64,000 bases of DNA from Arenibacter sp. F26102 (GTDB lineage: Bacteria > Bacteroidota > Bacteroidia > Flavobacteriales > Flavobacteriaceae): the NCBI RefSeq assembly GCF_023015865.1, contig NZ_JALKBC010000003.1, positions 1 to 64,000 on the forward strand. The letters run 5' to 3'. The notes under the pieces were generated by a model that saw only the letters and a list, made by a program, of their open reading frames with translations, was not told the origin of the DNA and did no database searches. Below, piece by piece: positions 28,260-37,331 of the stretch. The stretch's first letter is position 1. The number at the start of each line of letters is the position of its first letter. The translations under genes were made by a program, and so were the position numbers.

Positions 28260-29342
28260 ATGCCAATTAAAAAGTGGAATCATAAATTACTTAGCAGAAA
28301 TAGTTCCGGTGATTTCAATATTACCTACAAGCACCATATCATCTTTTGGGCCGTCTATATCCTTTTCAATATTTTTCGTTGGGGAAATTTACATCACGAT
28401 TTTGCCTATTCAATAAAAACCAATCTACTGGGATTCCCCATACATATAGCCTTGGCATACTTCAATATTTATTTCTTAATGCCGAAATTTGTTTACGCCA
28501 AAAAATATTTCACTTACACCGTTCTATTGCTTGCCACATTGCTTGTTGGCCTTTTTGTGAAATTCAACCTAACCTATTATTTGGTCAGCAATAATGTAAT
28601 GCCAGAGGCAGGGGACGTTGAAAGCCTCACATTAAATTACGCCATGGTCACAATGTTGGGAGAACTTTATGTGATGTCATTTGTAACTGCTATAAAAATT
28701 ACGGTGGATTGGCTCAATAAAAGTAGCAAATTACATGAACTGGAAAAAAGACAATTAACAACCGAATTGAAATTCCTTAGATCTCAAGTATCCCCACATT
28801 TTTTCTTTAATACCCTGAATAATATATATTCATTAACTTTAGAAAAATCGGACCGAGCTCCAGAAATTGTATTAAGGTTGTCCGAATTAATGCGCTACTT
28901 GTTATATGGTACAGACAAGCCCTATCAAGAATTGACCAAAGAAATTGAATGCATCCAAAATTATATCGATTTGGAACGTATTCGATTCGACAATTCGTTA
29001 AAAATTGATGTGAATATTTCAGGAGATATTGAAGAAAAAAAAATTGCCCCTATGCTTTTAATGCCCTTTATTGAAAATTGTTTTAAACATGGCGCCGGTA
29101 AAAATATAGGAGTAATGTACATAAAAATGCGCTTGGAGGTTATAGGGGATATTTTAAATTTTGAAGTGAGCAATACCTTACCACCAAAGTCAATGCGAAA
29201 TATATTAAATGAAACGGATTGTGGAATTGGACTTTCCAATGTAAGAAAACGACTGCAATTGGGGTATGAACCAGAAGATTATAATCTTTCTATATTTGAA
29301 AAAGATAAAATGTTTAATGTTATTCTTAAATTAAAGGTGTAA
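28260..29342 (+). CDS. LytS/YehU-type sensor histidine kinase
   Basis: This 360-aa protein has four N-terminal transmembrane segments (about residues 25-160), a short coiled linker and a His_kinase domain (PF06580 type). The phospho-acceptor is H180 in SQVSPHFFFNTLNNIY. The ATPase part has PMLLMPFIENCFKHG (N-box) and DCGIGLSNVRKRL (G-box). Such kinases phosphorylate LytTR response regulators. Its stop overlaps the start of the following regulator gene (TAATG), so the two are translationally coupled. Being divergent from the symporter gene, the pair may regulate the glycan locus. The signal is unknown. Confidence 0.93.
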   Translation: MPIKKWNHKLLSRNSSGDFNITYKHHIIFWAVYILFNIFRWGNLHHDFAYSIKTNLLGFPIHIALAYFNIYFLMPKFVYAKKYFTYTVLLLATLLVGLFVKFNLTYYLVSNNVMPEAGDVESLTLNYAMVTMLGELYVMSFVTAIKITVDWLNKSSKLHELEKRQLTTELKFLRSQVSPHFFFNTLNNIYSLTLEKSDRAPEIVLRLSELMRYLLYGTDKPYQELTKEIECIQNYIDLERIRFDNSLKIDVNISGDIEEKKIAPMLLMPFIENCFKHGAGKNIGVMYIKMRLEVIGDILNFEVSNTLPPKSMRNILNETDCGIGLSNVRKRLQLGYEPEDYNLSIFEKDKMFNVILKLKV

Positions 29343-30058
29343 TGAGTTTTAAGGTAATAATAATCGACGATGAACCCCTAGCTATCAATATATTAAATAA
29401 CTACGTTGAGCAAATTAAAGAATTGACACTAGTTCAGACCTTTACCAATGCCATTGATGCTTCCACCTTTTTACAGAGAAATGAGGTAGACATTATATTC
29501 TTGGATATCAATATGCCCATCATGAACGGTCTGGACCTCCTAGGCAGTATAAATTCAAAAGCCATGGTAGTAATGACCACTGCCCATGAGGATTATGCCC
29601 TTAAAAGTTTTGAATTGGAAGCCATAGATTATTTGGTGAAACCAATACCATTTCACAGATTTTTAAAAACAGTTCACAGAATAATAAACTTAAGAGAGGG
29701 GTTTTCTAAAAAAGAAGTTCAGAACACCAATGAAAATCACAGCATTTTTGTAAAGGTTGATAAGAAAAAATTACAGAAAATCTATTTGGATGACATAATC
29801 GTAATTGAAAGTTTAAAGGACTACATCAGGATAAAGACAAAAGCCAACAAATTCATTATACATAGAACGTTAAGCAGTTTTACTGAAGAACTCCCATCGG
29901 ATAAATTCATTAGAATTCATAGATCTTATACCATCGCAATTGATAAAATAGAAGCTATTGAAGGAAACAGCGTGGAAGTACAGGGTATTAGATACACTAT
30001 AGGCCGCAGTTATCTAAACGACGTTAAAGCCAAAATTCTTAATAATAATCTAGACTAA
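29342..30058 (+). CDS. LytTR-family response regulator
   Basis: This 238-aa protein has a receiver domain (1-120) with D9-D10, phospho-acceptor D55 (IIFLDINMP) and the conserved K in VKPIPFHRF. A LytTR DNA-binding domain follows (about 135-235), with KLQKIYLDDIIVIESLKDYI and FIRIHRSYTIAIDKIEAIEG. It is the partner of the coupled kinase upstream. LytTR proteins usually bind two direct repeats upstream of target promoters. The divergent symporter and glycan genes are the natural candidates, but this is inference. Confidence 0.93.
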   Translation: MSFKVIIIDDEPLAINILNNYVEQIKELTLVQTFTNAIDASTFLQRNEVDIIFLDINMPIMNGLDLLGSINSKAMVVMTTAHEDYALKSFELEAIDYLVKPIPFHRFLKTVHRIINLREGFSKKEVQNTNENHSIFVKVDKKKLQKIYLDDIIVIESLKDYIRIKTKANKFIIHRTLSSFTEELPSDKFIRIHRSYTIAIDKIEAIEGNSVEVQGIRYTIGRSYLNDVKAKILNNNLD

Positions 30059-30330
30059 CCCGTCTCAACTAGACTTCGATTTATTTTTCTGGCAGCATTT
30101 AACTTCCCTAATTAGTCATTTGTCGAAATTTACTGCTAAAAAAACACAGAAATTTTAAAGGAATTATTTTACCCATAGTCAAATGTCTATCAAACCTCTA
30201 AAATATACTTATACAAGGTCCCTAACTGTGTATTGTGTACTATTGGCATTATTCTCGCTAAGATACCTTAGGCTGCAATACGGGAGTACAAACCATTGGA
30301 ACCACCAAAAGTGGTGAAATTTATGGGAAG

Positions 30331-30800
30331 GTTCCCGACAAAATCGACTTTACTTTTCTTGTAAGACCAATTTTATCTGACCGATGCTTCAAATGCCTTG
30401 GACCGAATAAAAATGCCATTAAGGGTGGACTTTCTGTGAACACTGCCGAAGATGCTTATACCGTACTGGTTAAAAACAAAGACCATTAGGTCATTGTAGC
30501 CTGTGATAAAAAAAAAGCGAATCGGTAAATCGCATATACACCAGGGACTAATCTTAGATGAAGCCACCACCGGAATCCAATCTAACACTCAATGAATATG
30601 AAGAGGAGATTCTAAAAAAATGGTTAGACCAAGGCGCTGAATTTAAAACCCATTGGGCGTTTAATGCTCCTGAGACACCCCAAATGCGGGAGACAAATAA
30701 CACTATTTGGGTTCAAAATAAAATTAACCAATTTGTTTTATCCAAATTGATACCCAATGAAAAAACCTACAAAGAGAAGTTATTGTACTGGGTATTTTAA
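30331..30800 (+). pseudogene. Remnant of a PSD1/DUF1549-type cytochrome gene
   Basis: Frame by frame the segment matches the start of planctomycete-cytochrome (PSD1/PSCyt1) proteins. PDKIDFTFLVRPILSDRCFKC is followed by L where the haem-binding His of CxxCH belongs (codons 30385-30399), then GGLSVNTAEDAY and a stop at about 30489. Another frame gives ESVNRIYTRD with stops, then KPPPESNLTLNEYEEEILKKWLDQGAEFK and HWAFNAPETP. The rest of the family (DUF1549/DUF1553) is gone. Loss of the haem motif, several stops and truncation make it non-functional. Confidence 0.8.
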
Positions 30801-31022
30801 ATTGAAGCTTTCAAGAAAAACGATTCGCATTCAGCCTACGAAAAAATAAAGGCTGAACGACCTAATTCAGATACCAATTTTCAATTTTTCGACCTTAACA
30901 TACCACCGATGAACTCCAATTACGTAAAGGCAGAAGTAATGAATCAATTTAAAAATCCTTCCTGGCATCCCAACCCAGGAGGCAAGAGTTGGTTATTTGT
31001 AGATGAGATAATACTTAACTAA
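30801..31022 (+). pseudogene. C-terminal remnant of a discoidin/DUF4838-like protein gene
   Basis: An open frame of 73 codons without a plausible start ends in PSWHPNPGGKSWLFVDEIILN (split over the last 21 residues). This closely resembles the C-terminus of the DUF4838 lipoprotein at 18157-20406 (SWLFADEIIIN). Upstream codons read FDLNIPPMNSNYVKAEVMNQ. It abuts the PSD1 remnant, so a deletion probably fused the ends of two genes. Confidence 0.7.
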
Positions 31023-31089
31023 AATTGATCCATATTGCCCTCAAAAAGTCTTGTGTAACAATTATTACATATAGATTTTTAGATACCTT

Positions 31090-31097
31090 TATCTTTG
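31090..31097 (+). promoter_or_regulatory. -7 box upstream of the YeeE/YedE gene
   Basis: TATCTTTG matches the Bacteroidota -7 consensus TAnnTTTG exactly and lies 17 bp upstream of the start codon at 31115. The leader would be about 10-12 nt. No clear TTTG lies at the -33 position. Confidence 0.5.
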
Positions 31098-31114
31098 CAG
31101 ATTAAATTAATAAT

Positions 31115-31678
31115 ATGGAATATATACTTCAACCATGGCCATGGTATGTTTCCGGGCCCTTGATTGCCTTTACGATGCTAATGTTGGTGTATTTTGGAAA
31201 AACATTCGGCATGTCGTCCAACTTACAAACACTTTGCAGTATTGGTGGTGCCGGGAAATATTCAGACTATTTCAGGTTCGACTGGAAGGCACAGCGCTGG
31301 AATCTGACCGTTGTTCTAGGTGCTATTATTGGAGGCTTTTTAGCAGCACAATTTTTATCAGATGGTTCAGCAATTGAACTGAGCAGTGAAACCATTTCAG
31401 AGTTAAATAATTTGGGATTTAATGAGGTTGGGCAATCTCTCTTACCTCCCGAAATTTATAGTTGGGAAAATGTACTGAGTGTAAAAGGGCTATCGATCCT
31501 GGTAATTGCCGGATTTTTGGTGGGCTTTGGAACCAGGTATGCAGGAGGATGTACTTCCGGCCATGCCATTACAGGCTTAAGCAACCTACAATTGCCCTCG
31601 CTAATAGCGGTAATAGGGTTTTTCATAGGCGGACTTATAATGACCTTCTTTATTATACCCCTTATTTTTGGGACATAA
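31115..31678 (+). CDS. YeeE/YedE-family transporter, N-terminal half protein
   Basis: This 187-aa membrane protein has about five hydrophobic segments and belongs to the YeeE/YedE (Sulf_transp) family, which moves thiosulfate or related sulfur species. The conserved Cys motif is visible as TRYAGGCTSGHAITG. Length corresponds to half of a full YeeE, and a second, smaller half gene follows 136 bp downstream. Together they should form the two-protein transporter common in Bacteroidota. No rhodanese, persulfide dioxygenase or Crp-type regulator gene lies beside them here, unlike many related loci. The substrate is inferred from the family. Confidence 0.9.
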   Translation: MEYILQPWPWYVSGPLIAFTMLMLVYFGKTFGMSSNLQTLCSIGGAGKYSDYFRFDWKAQRWNLTVVLGAIIGGFLAAQFLSDGSAIELSSETISELNNLGFNEVGQSLLPPEIYSWENVLSVKGLSILVIAGFLVGFGTRYAGGCTSGHAITGLSNLQLPSLIAVIGFFIGGLIMTFFIIPLIFGT

Positions 31679-31814
31679 AACCAGGCTTGGGATTTACACC
31701 GTCATTGTGATGGACAAAATTTTCAATGAGGAAGTTATAAAAAGAGCAATCAATTATTAATAAGCTTAAGCCTGGAAAAATTGTTTTCAGCAAAAAGTAT
31801 ACAACATAAACAAA

Positions 31815-32228
31815 ATGAAATTCTTAAAATTCTTGTTGGTAGGTATCTTCTTTGGTATTGTTCTTGTAAAATCGGAAGCAGTATCCTGGTATCGTATCTA
31901 TGAAATGTTCAAGTTTCAATCCTTTCATATGTACGGAATTATCGGCTCTGCAGTATTTCTCGGCATACTATTTATTTGGATCATTAAAAAATACAAGGTA
32001 AAAAGTATTGAAGGCAGAGACATAGATTTGGCTCCAAAAGATAAAGGAGCGGCAAGATATATTCTTGGGGGCACCATCTTTGGATTTGGATGGGCTTTGG
32101 CAGGTGCTTGCCCAGGACCTATGTACATTTTAGTAGGCACTGGTGTTTTTAGTATGTTTATTGTAATTGCAGCCGCACTATTGGGAACATTTACATACGG
32201 CCTACTGCAGAAAAAATTGCCTCATTAA
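31815..32228 (+). CDS. YeeE/YedE-family transporter, second half (DUF6691-like)
   Basis: This 137-aa protein has four hydrophobic segments and the partner Cys motif WALAGACPGPMYILVG. It is the smaller half of a split YeeE/YedE sulfur transporter and is co-oriented with the larger half. The intervening 136 bp hold no clear terminator, so co-transcription is likely. Both Cys motifs are intact, which suggests a working pair. Confidence 0.88.
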   Translation: MKFLKFLLVGIFFGIVLVKSEAVSWYRIYEMFKFQSFHMYGIIGSAVFLGILFIWIIKKYKVKSIEGRDIDLAPKDKGAARYILGGTIFGFGWALAGACPGPMYILVGTGVFSMFIVIAAALLGTFTYGLLQKKLPH

Positions 32229-32403
32229 GACAAAATCTTCCTTATAAACCAGTATCCTGGCAGAATTTCAACTTTAGTGAATTTCCCAAGTATGGGCAAA
32301 TTAAATCATGGGAGAGCGGTATTGAACATATCTACACCTTACCTTAACAAGGCTGTTGGTTGTTTTAAATAAATATGAAAGGCTATTGGGAACTATTGCC
32401 TGC

Positions 32404-32688
32404 TTAAACGATTTCAGCACTTAATCCTGCATTCAAAAGCTTACTACATCTAGGCTTTAAATCGTTATACTCCCCTGTTTTGACAGTACATTTACCATTG
32501 TAATGAACAATTAAGGAGCATTGCTCCGCCTGTTCCCGAGTATGGTCACAGGCCATTATTAATGTTTCAATGACATAATCAAAAGTATTAACCTCATCAT
32601 TGAACAAAACAATCTCATTTTGTTTTAGCGTCTCCTCTTCCAAAAGCAATTCTTCCGAGACTTTTTCCTTTGTACTCATAGAATTCAA
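32404..32688 (-). CDS. clpS: ClpS, ATP-dependent Clp protease adaptor
   Basis: ClpS delivers N-degron proteins to the ClpA/ClpC unfoldase. This 94-aa protein has the typical core from about residue 25: LFNDEVNTFDYVIETL, then CDHTREQAEQCSLIVHYNGKC and a short tail. The N-terminal extension is flexible and acidic, which is normal. It lies 12 bp downstream of prmA on the same strand, a gene pair conserved in Bacteroidota. Confidence 0.92.
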   Translation of the reverse strand: MNSMSTKEKVSEELLLEEETLKQNEIVLFNDEVNTFDYVIETLIMACDHTREQAEQCSLIVHYNGKCTVKTGEYNDLKPRCSKLLNAGLSAEIV

Positions 32689-32700
32689 TTTTAATACCTT

Positions 32701-33537
32701 CTAAAATACATATTTTACGGCAACCCAATTATTCTTTTCCAGATTTTTTTCAAATTTTAACCCTACTTCCTTACATCTTTCCGAAATCTGTGGAATATCC
32801 TCCTTATAAAAACCACTTACAAATAATATACCGCCTTTTTTTAGGCATTTCACATAGGTTGGAATATCTTCCAACAAAATGTTTCTATTTATATTAGCTA
32901 TAATAGTGTCGTATTGCTGATCTACCAATAAATCGGCAGTTCCTTCATAAACATTAATATGGTTGCAATTGTTGCGCTCAACATTTTCTTGGGCATTAAG
33001 GTAGCACCAGTTATCAATATCAATGGCATCAATGTTCTTGGCCCCTTTCATTGCCGCCAAAATAGCTAAAACCCCAGTTCCACTCCCCATATCCAAGACC
33101 GATTTACCATTAAAGTCGTGATCTAAAATATGCTGTAACATCATATGGGTAGTTTCATGATGCCCGGTACCGAAACTCATCTTAGGTTCAATAATAATAT
33201 CATAATCCACTTTGGGCTTATCATGAAAAGGTGCTCTAACCACGCACTGTTCACCCACTTGAATGGGGTTAAAATTACTTTCCCATGTAGCGTTCCAATT
33301 CTCCTGCTCTATCTCCTCATATTCATACTCAATTTTAAACAATGGATTTTCAAGAATCTGTAAATCATCCAAAATATTGGGATTCCAATCTTCTTTTTTT
33401 ATATAAGCTTGTACCCCATCTTCTTTTTCCACAAAACTTTCGAATTGAACCTCGCCCAATTCAGCTATGAGGATGTCAGAAGTTGGTTGAACAGGATCTA
33501 CCTTAAAATTATACTCGATATATATGGAATGCGACAT
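32701..33537 (-). CDS. prmA: PrmA, ribosomal protein L11 methyltransferase
   Basis: PrmA methylates ribosomal protein L11 with S-adenosylmethionine. This 278-aa protein has the N-terminal substrate-recognition domain (about 1-95) and a Rossmann methyltransferase domain. That domain shows MSFGTGHHETTHMML, the SAM-binding DMGSGTGVLAILAAMKGA and the catalytic-region IIANINRNILLED. Length is slightly short but within the Bacteroidota range. It is followed by clpS and preceded by a terminator that separates it from tpiA. Confidence 0.95.
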   Translation of the reverse strand: MSHSIYIEYNFKVDPVQPTSDILIAELGEVQFESFVEKEDGVQAYIKKEDWNPNILDDLQILENPLFKIEYEYEEIEQENWNATWESNFNPIQVGEQCVVRAPFHDKPKVDYDIIIEPKMSFGTGHHETTHMMLQHILDHDFNGKSVLDMGSGTGVLAILAAMKGAKNIDAIDIDNWCYLNAQENVERNNCNHINVYEGTADLLVDQQYDTIIANINRNILLEDIPTYVKCLKKGGILFVSGFYKEDIPQISERCKEVGLKFEKNLEKNNWVAVKYVF

Positions 33538-33572
33538 TTTATTAAAATTTGCTAATTGACCACCCTATTGGA

Positions 33573-33601
33573 GAAAAAGAACCCGTTGATGCTACAACGG
33601 G
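33573..33601 (-). terminator. Rho-independent terminator of tpiA
   Basis: CCCGTTG (33582-33588) pairs with CAACGGG (33595-33601) around a 6-nt loop. On the minus strand it is followed by a T-rich tract (33573-33580). It lies between the tpiA stop and the prmA start. Confidence 0.75.
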
Positions 33602-33680
33602 CCTTTATAAATATTATATTATATCCAAACCACTGAAAAAGGTGATTTTCAACAGGCATTGAATTTCGTATTATTCTTTA

Positions 33681-34430
33681 TTATATTGCTTTAATTATCG
33701 CGATAAAATCATCCGCTACCAATGCAGCCCCTCCTATTAAACCTCCGTCCACATCTGGTTTAGAAAAAATCTCAACGGCATTGTTAGGTTTTACACTACC
33801 TCCGTAAAGTATGGAAACATTATTCGCTATGCCAGAATCGTAAGCGTTGGTAATTGTATTACGAATAAACGCGTGCATTTCCTGTGCTTGTTCCGGCGAT
33901 GCCGTTTCTCCCGTTCCAATTGCCCAAACAGGCTCATATGCCAAGATAATTTTGCTCCAGCTTGAGGCGTCCAAAGAAAATAAAGCATTTTTCAGTTGAC
34001 TTTCCACCACTTTAAAATGATTTTCAGACTTACGGTCTTCCAATTCCTCTCCAAAACAAAACATTACCCTCATGTTATTAGCCAATGCGGCCGCTACCTT
34101 TTTTGATAAAATCTCATCGGTCTCCCCAAAATAGGCTCTTCTTTCCGAATGTCCAATAATGACGGTATCTATACCAATACCTAAAAGCATATTGGCAGAA
34201 ATTTCCCCGGTATAAGCCCCACTTTCCGCAAAATGCATATTCTGTGCAATAACCTCAATGGTAGACGATTTCAATTTGTCCACCGCTGCTGCCAAATTCA
34301 CAAAAGTTGGTGCCACCATAACTTCTGCTTTAGTATCCGGAATTTTAGCGGTAAGTTCAGCCAACAACGTTTCCGTTTCCACTAAATTCTTGTTCATTTT
34401 CCAATTTCCTGCAACTATTTTACTTCTCAT
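33681..34430 (-). CDS. tpiA: Triosephosphate isomerase
   Basis: TpiA interconverts dihydroxyacetone phosphate and glyceraldehyde 3-phosphate in glycolysis. This 249-aa protein has N9 and K11 (GNWKMNK), the electrophile H94 (IIGHSERR), the catalytic base E166 (AYEPVWAIGTG) and the phosphate-binding LYGGSVKPNN and GGLIGGAAL loops. Length is normal. It sits in the conserved cluster between the DoxX-like gene and prmA and has its own terminator. Confidence 0.98.
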   Translation of the reverse strand: MRSKIVAGNWKMNKNLVETETLLAELTAKIPDTKAEVMVAPTFVNLAAAVDKLKSSTIEVIAQNMHFAESGAYTGEISANMLLGIGIDTVIIGHSERRAYFGETDEILSKKVAAALANNMRVMFCFGEELEDRKSENHFKVVESQLKNALFSLDASSWSKIILAYEPVWAIGTGETASPEQAQEMHAFIRNTITNAYDSGIANNVSILYGGSVKPNNAVEIFSKPDVDGGLIGGAALVADDFIAIIKAI

Positions 34431-34508
34431 TTCGATTCTAATTTATATTGTTCTCTTTTGTAATTAAAGGTATTTTTTTCTTTCTGATTCAGCAAATGTC
34501 AACAATTA

Positions 34509-35606
34509 CTATTCAAACTTTAAATCCTCCAAGTCGTTGTAATGAACTTTTTGGATAATAGTGCCATGCTCCAAAACCAAGACACCTGGATTGGACCGTA
34601 CAATTGTTTTTAAAGTAGTTTCATCCGTGAAATAAAAATCAAAACTCAATTTATATTCCTTTATCATTTTTTGAGTATAATCCGGACCGGAAGCGGACAT
34701 TCCAATAACCTTATAACCGTTCTTTATGGCCTTATCCGTAACCTCCTTAATATCATTAAAGACATTGTAGCGGCTCTTTGCCAGATCATAAGCGATTACC
34801 ATTACCAATTTCGGTTCCTGTAACAGGGAGGCCGAAAAATCTTCACCACCCTGCTCAATGGTAAAATCATGTATCGGGGGTTCATATCCTTTCTGAATTT
34901 CCTTGGTTTCCACACCAATAAATTCTCCTTCTACCGAGGGATAATCCCCATTGGTCACCACCACTTTTTCTCCTCCGTCCACATTAAATTTCCAACTATA
35001 ATCAAAAATAGCAACCGGTGCATTCTCTGGAATGCCCATGCCTTCCTCTATGTTAGCTCCAATTTTATAAGGTCTAAAATCTATTGCCGGTAAGTGGTTG
35101 AGCACATAATTGGCAAAGATAGCACTTACCAACAAACTAAGACCTACAAGAAGTCTTTGACTTCTATTCCCTAATGGTGATTTGATATGTTTAATCCCTA
35201 AAAAAAGAATAACGATAAGCACCAATAATATTACATCCTTGGTAAAGGATTCCCAAGGCGTTAATTTTATGGCATCTCCAAAACAGCCACAATCGGTAAC
35301 CTTATTAAAATAAGCAGAGTAAAAGGTAAGGAAGGTGAAGAATACAATCATCAACAGTAGGCTCCACAGTGTAATTTTAATTCGAAAACCTATTAATAAC
35401 ATGACACCCAGCAAAACCTCCAGAATTACCACAAATATTGAAATCCCCAGGGCATAGGGCATCAGAAAATCTAAATCCAGTACTCCTGGACTAAAATATT
35501 CCTCCAATTTAAAAGAAAACCCAACAGGGTCATTTAGCTTAATAAATCCACTGATAATAAATAAAACGCCGACAATAATACGGCACAATGCCACTATATA
35601 TTTCAT
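34509..35606 (-). CDS. DoxX/MauE-like membrane protein with C-terminal thioredoxin-like domain (BT_3928 type)
   Basis: This 365-aa protein starts with a four-helix DoxX/MauE-like membrane domain (about residues 1-150; IIVGVLFIISGFIKLNDPVG, then CGCFGDAIKLTPWESF). The C-terminal half (about 225-365) looks like a periplasmic thioredoxin-fold domain, but I see no CxxC there. The CGC pair sits in the membrane part. Family members of this type (BT_3928) are conserved in Bacteroidota next to tpiA and DUF1599. A role in redox homeostasis is likely but not proven. Confidence 0.85.
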   Translation of the reverse strand: MKYIVALCRIIVGVLFIISGFIKLNDPVGFSFKLEEYFSPGVLDLDFLMPYALGISIFVVILEVLLGVMLLIGFRIKITLWSLLLMIVFFTFLTFYSAYFNKVTDCGCFGDAIKLTPWESFTKDVILLVLIVILFLGIKHIKSPLGNRSQRLLVGLSLLVSAIFANYVLNHLPAIDFRPYKIGANIEEGMGIPENAPVAIFDYSWKFNVDGGEKVVVTNGDYPSVEGEFIGVETKEIQKGYEPPIHDFTIEQGGEDFSASLLQEPKLVMVIAYDLAKSRYNVFNDIKEVTDKAIKNGYKVIGMSASGPDYTQKMIKEYKLSFDFYFTDETTLKTIVRSNPGVLVLEHGTIIQKVHYNDLEDLKFE

Positions 35607-35724
35607 ATTCTAATTCAATTCTCTATTTATAAATCCAAATCCGATTTGATTTTTCTTCGTTTTCCCAATTAACTCAATATCACAATAATACATCATTCAA
35701 TATCCAGTATTTAAAAATGGAATT

Positions 35725-36273
35725 TTAGGATTTGGTTACTTTTCCCAGGTGTATCATTGCAAATACGGCATAGTTGATTATATCCTGATAGTTGGCGTCT
35801 ATACCTTCGCTCACCAATGTTTTGCCTTTATTATCCTCTATCTGCTTAACACGCAACAACTTTTGCAAGATCAAATCTGTCAGGGAACTTACCCTCATCT
35901 CCCGCCAAGCTTCACCATAGTCATGGTTCTTATTTTCCATTAATGTTTTGGTGATGGAAATATGCTTGTCAAACAATGCAACCGCTTCGGAAGGGGACAG
36001 ATCTGGTTGATCAACAATTCCTTTTTCAATTTGAATTAAGGCCATTATGGAATAATTAATAATTCCGATAAATTCGGAAACCTCACCCTCATCTACCTTG
36101 CGCACTTCATTTTCCTGCAAACTTCTAATGCGCTGTGCCTTGATATATATTTGATCTGTAAGTGATGAAAGCCTTAAAATTCGCCATGCACTGCCGTAAT
36201 CTTGCATTTTTTTCAGGAAAAGTTCCCTACAAACATTAATAACGGCATTGTATTGCTCGGAAGTATTATGCAT
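35725..36273 (-). CDS. DUF1599 domain protein
   Basis: This 182-aa protein contains two copies of the DUF1599 unit: KKMQDYGSAWRILRLSSLTDQIYIKAQRI near the start and NKNHDYGEAWREMRVSSLTDLILQKLLRV near residue 115, each followed by an I-N-Y segment. The internal duplication is clear. The family is related to nucleotide-modification-associated proteins, but its function is unknown. It is conserved in the Bacteroidota tpiA cluster and divergent from folP, with a 108-bp intergenic region holding both promoters. Confidence 0.88.
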   Translation of the reverse strand: MHNTSEQYNAVINVCRELFLKKMQDYGSAWRILRLSSLTDQIYIKAQRIRSLQENEVRKVDEGEVSEFIGIINYSIMALIQIEKGIVDQPDLSPSEAVALFDKHISITKTLMENKNHDYGEAWREMRVSSLTDLILQKLLRVKQIEDNKGKTLVSEGIDANYQDIINYAVFAMIHLGKVTKS

Positions 36274-36381
36274 TTAATCTTTCTAATTTGTGTAAATTTC
36301 GCTTAAAATTTTAAACTAATCAAAAATCGAGGTTTAAACTTAACTACCCAAAGTTTTAAAGCCTTTTATCTTATAAAAAAC

Positions 36382-37221
36382 ATGACCATTAACTGCAAAG
36401 GAAATTTATTGGACTTAAGTACACCAAGAGTAATGGGCATACTCAACATAACTCCAGATTCATTCTATGATGGGGGTAAATACAAGAACGAAGCCGATAT
36501 TATTTTCCAAGTAAAAAGCATGCTGGCCAGTGGCGCCACCTTTATAGATGTTGGGGCGTATAGTTCACGACCTGGTGCGGCACACGTAGATGAGAAAGAG
36601 GAGTTGGCACGAATTATTCCAATTATTAAACTATTGCTCAATACTTTCCCGGACATCCTATTGTCCATTGACACCTTTAGAAGTAGCGTTGCCGATGAAT
36701 GCCTAGACCTTGGAGCTGCCTTAATCAACGATATATCCGCTGGTAATTTAGATCCGGAAATGTTATCAATAGTAGGTAAACACCGCGTACCCTATATTAT
36801 GATGCATATGATAGGTACGCCCAATACTATGCAGGGCAAGACAAATTATGAAAATCTACTAGGCGAAATACTCTATTACTTTTCGGAAAAAGTAGCCCTG
36901 GCCAGGAGCATGGGTATTAACGACATTATTATAGACCCAGGCTTTGGTTTTGCAAAGACTATGGCGCAGAATTATGAAATTTTGAAAAAATTTAATTTAT
37001 TACATAGTCTGGGACTACCAATTTTAACGGGTATAAGCAGAAAATCCATGATTTACAAATTACTTGACAGCTCTCCGGCCGAAGCTCTAAATGGCAGTAC
37101 GGCACTACATATGTATGCGCTGACCAAAGGCTCACAAATTTTGAGGGTACATGATGTTAAGGAGACTATGGAATGCATCCAATTATTCAAAGCCATCAAT
37201 GATTCCGGTAATCTACAATAA
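36382..37221 (+). CDS. folP: Dihydropteroate synthase
   Basis: FolP condenses p-aminobenzoate with dihydropterin pyrophosphate in folate synthesis and is the target of sulfonamides. This 279-aa protein has the two PROSITE-type signatures: MGILNITPDSFYDGGKY and DVGAYSSRPGA. It also has LLSIDTFRSSVA, LINDISAGN, IIDPGFGFAKT and the closing RVHDV. Length is normal. cdaA follows 110 bp downstream on the same strand, an arrangement conserved in Bacteroidota. Confidence 0.97.
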   Translation: MTINCKGNLLDLSTPRVMGILNITPDSFYDGGKYKNEADIIFQVKSMLASGATFIDVGAYSSRPGAAHVDEKEELARIIPIIKLLLNTFPDILLSIDTFRSSVADECLDLGAALINDISAGNLDPEMLSIVGKHRVPYIMMHMIGTPNTMQGKTNYENLLGEILYYFSEKVALARSMGINDIIIDPGFGFAKTMAQNYEILKKFNLLHSLGLPILTGISRKSMIYKLLDSSPAEALNGSTALHMYALTKGSQILRVHDVKETMECIQLFKAINDSGNLQ

Positions 37222-37331
37222 CCTAATTAGATTAGTACCATTGATGAAATTGTTTAAAAAAGGACCAAAACATTTTTCGGAATTTAATATTCGGTTATAG
37301 CTTATTTCCTATTTTTACCAAAACCACAGGA

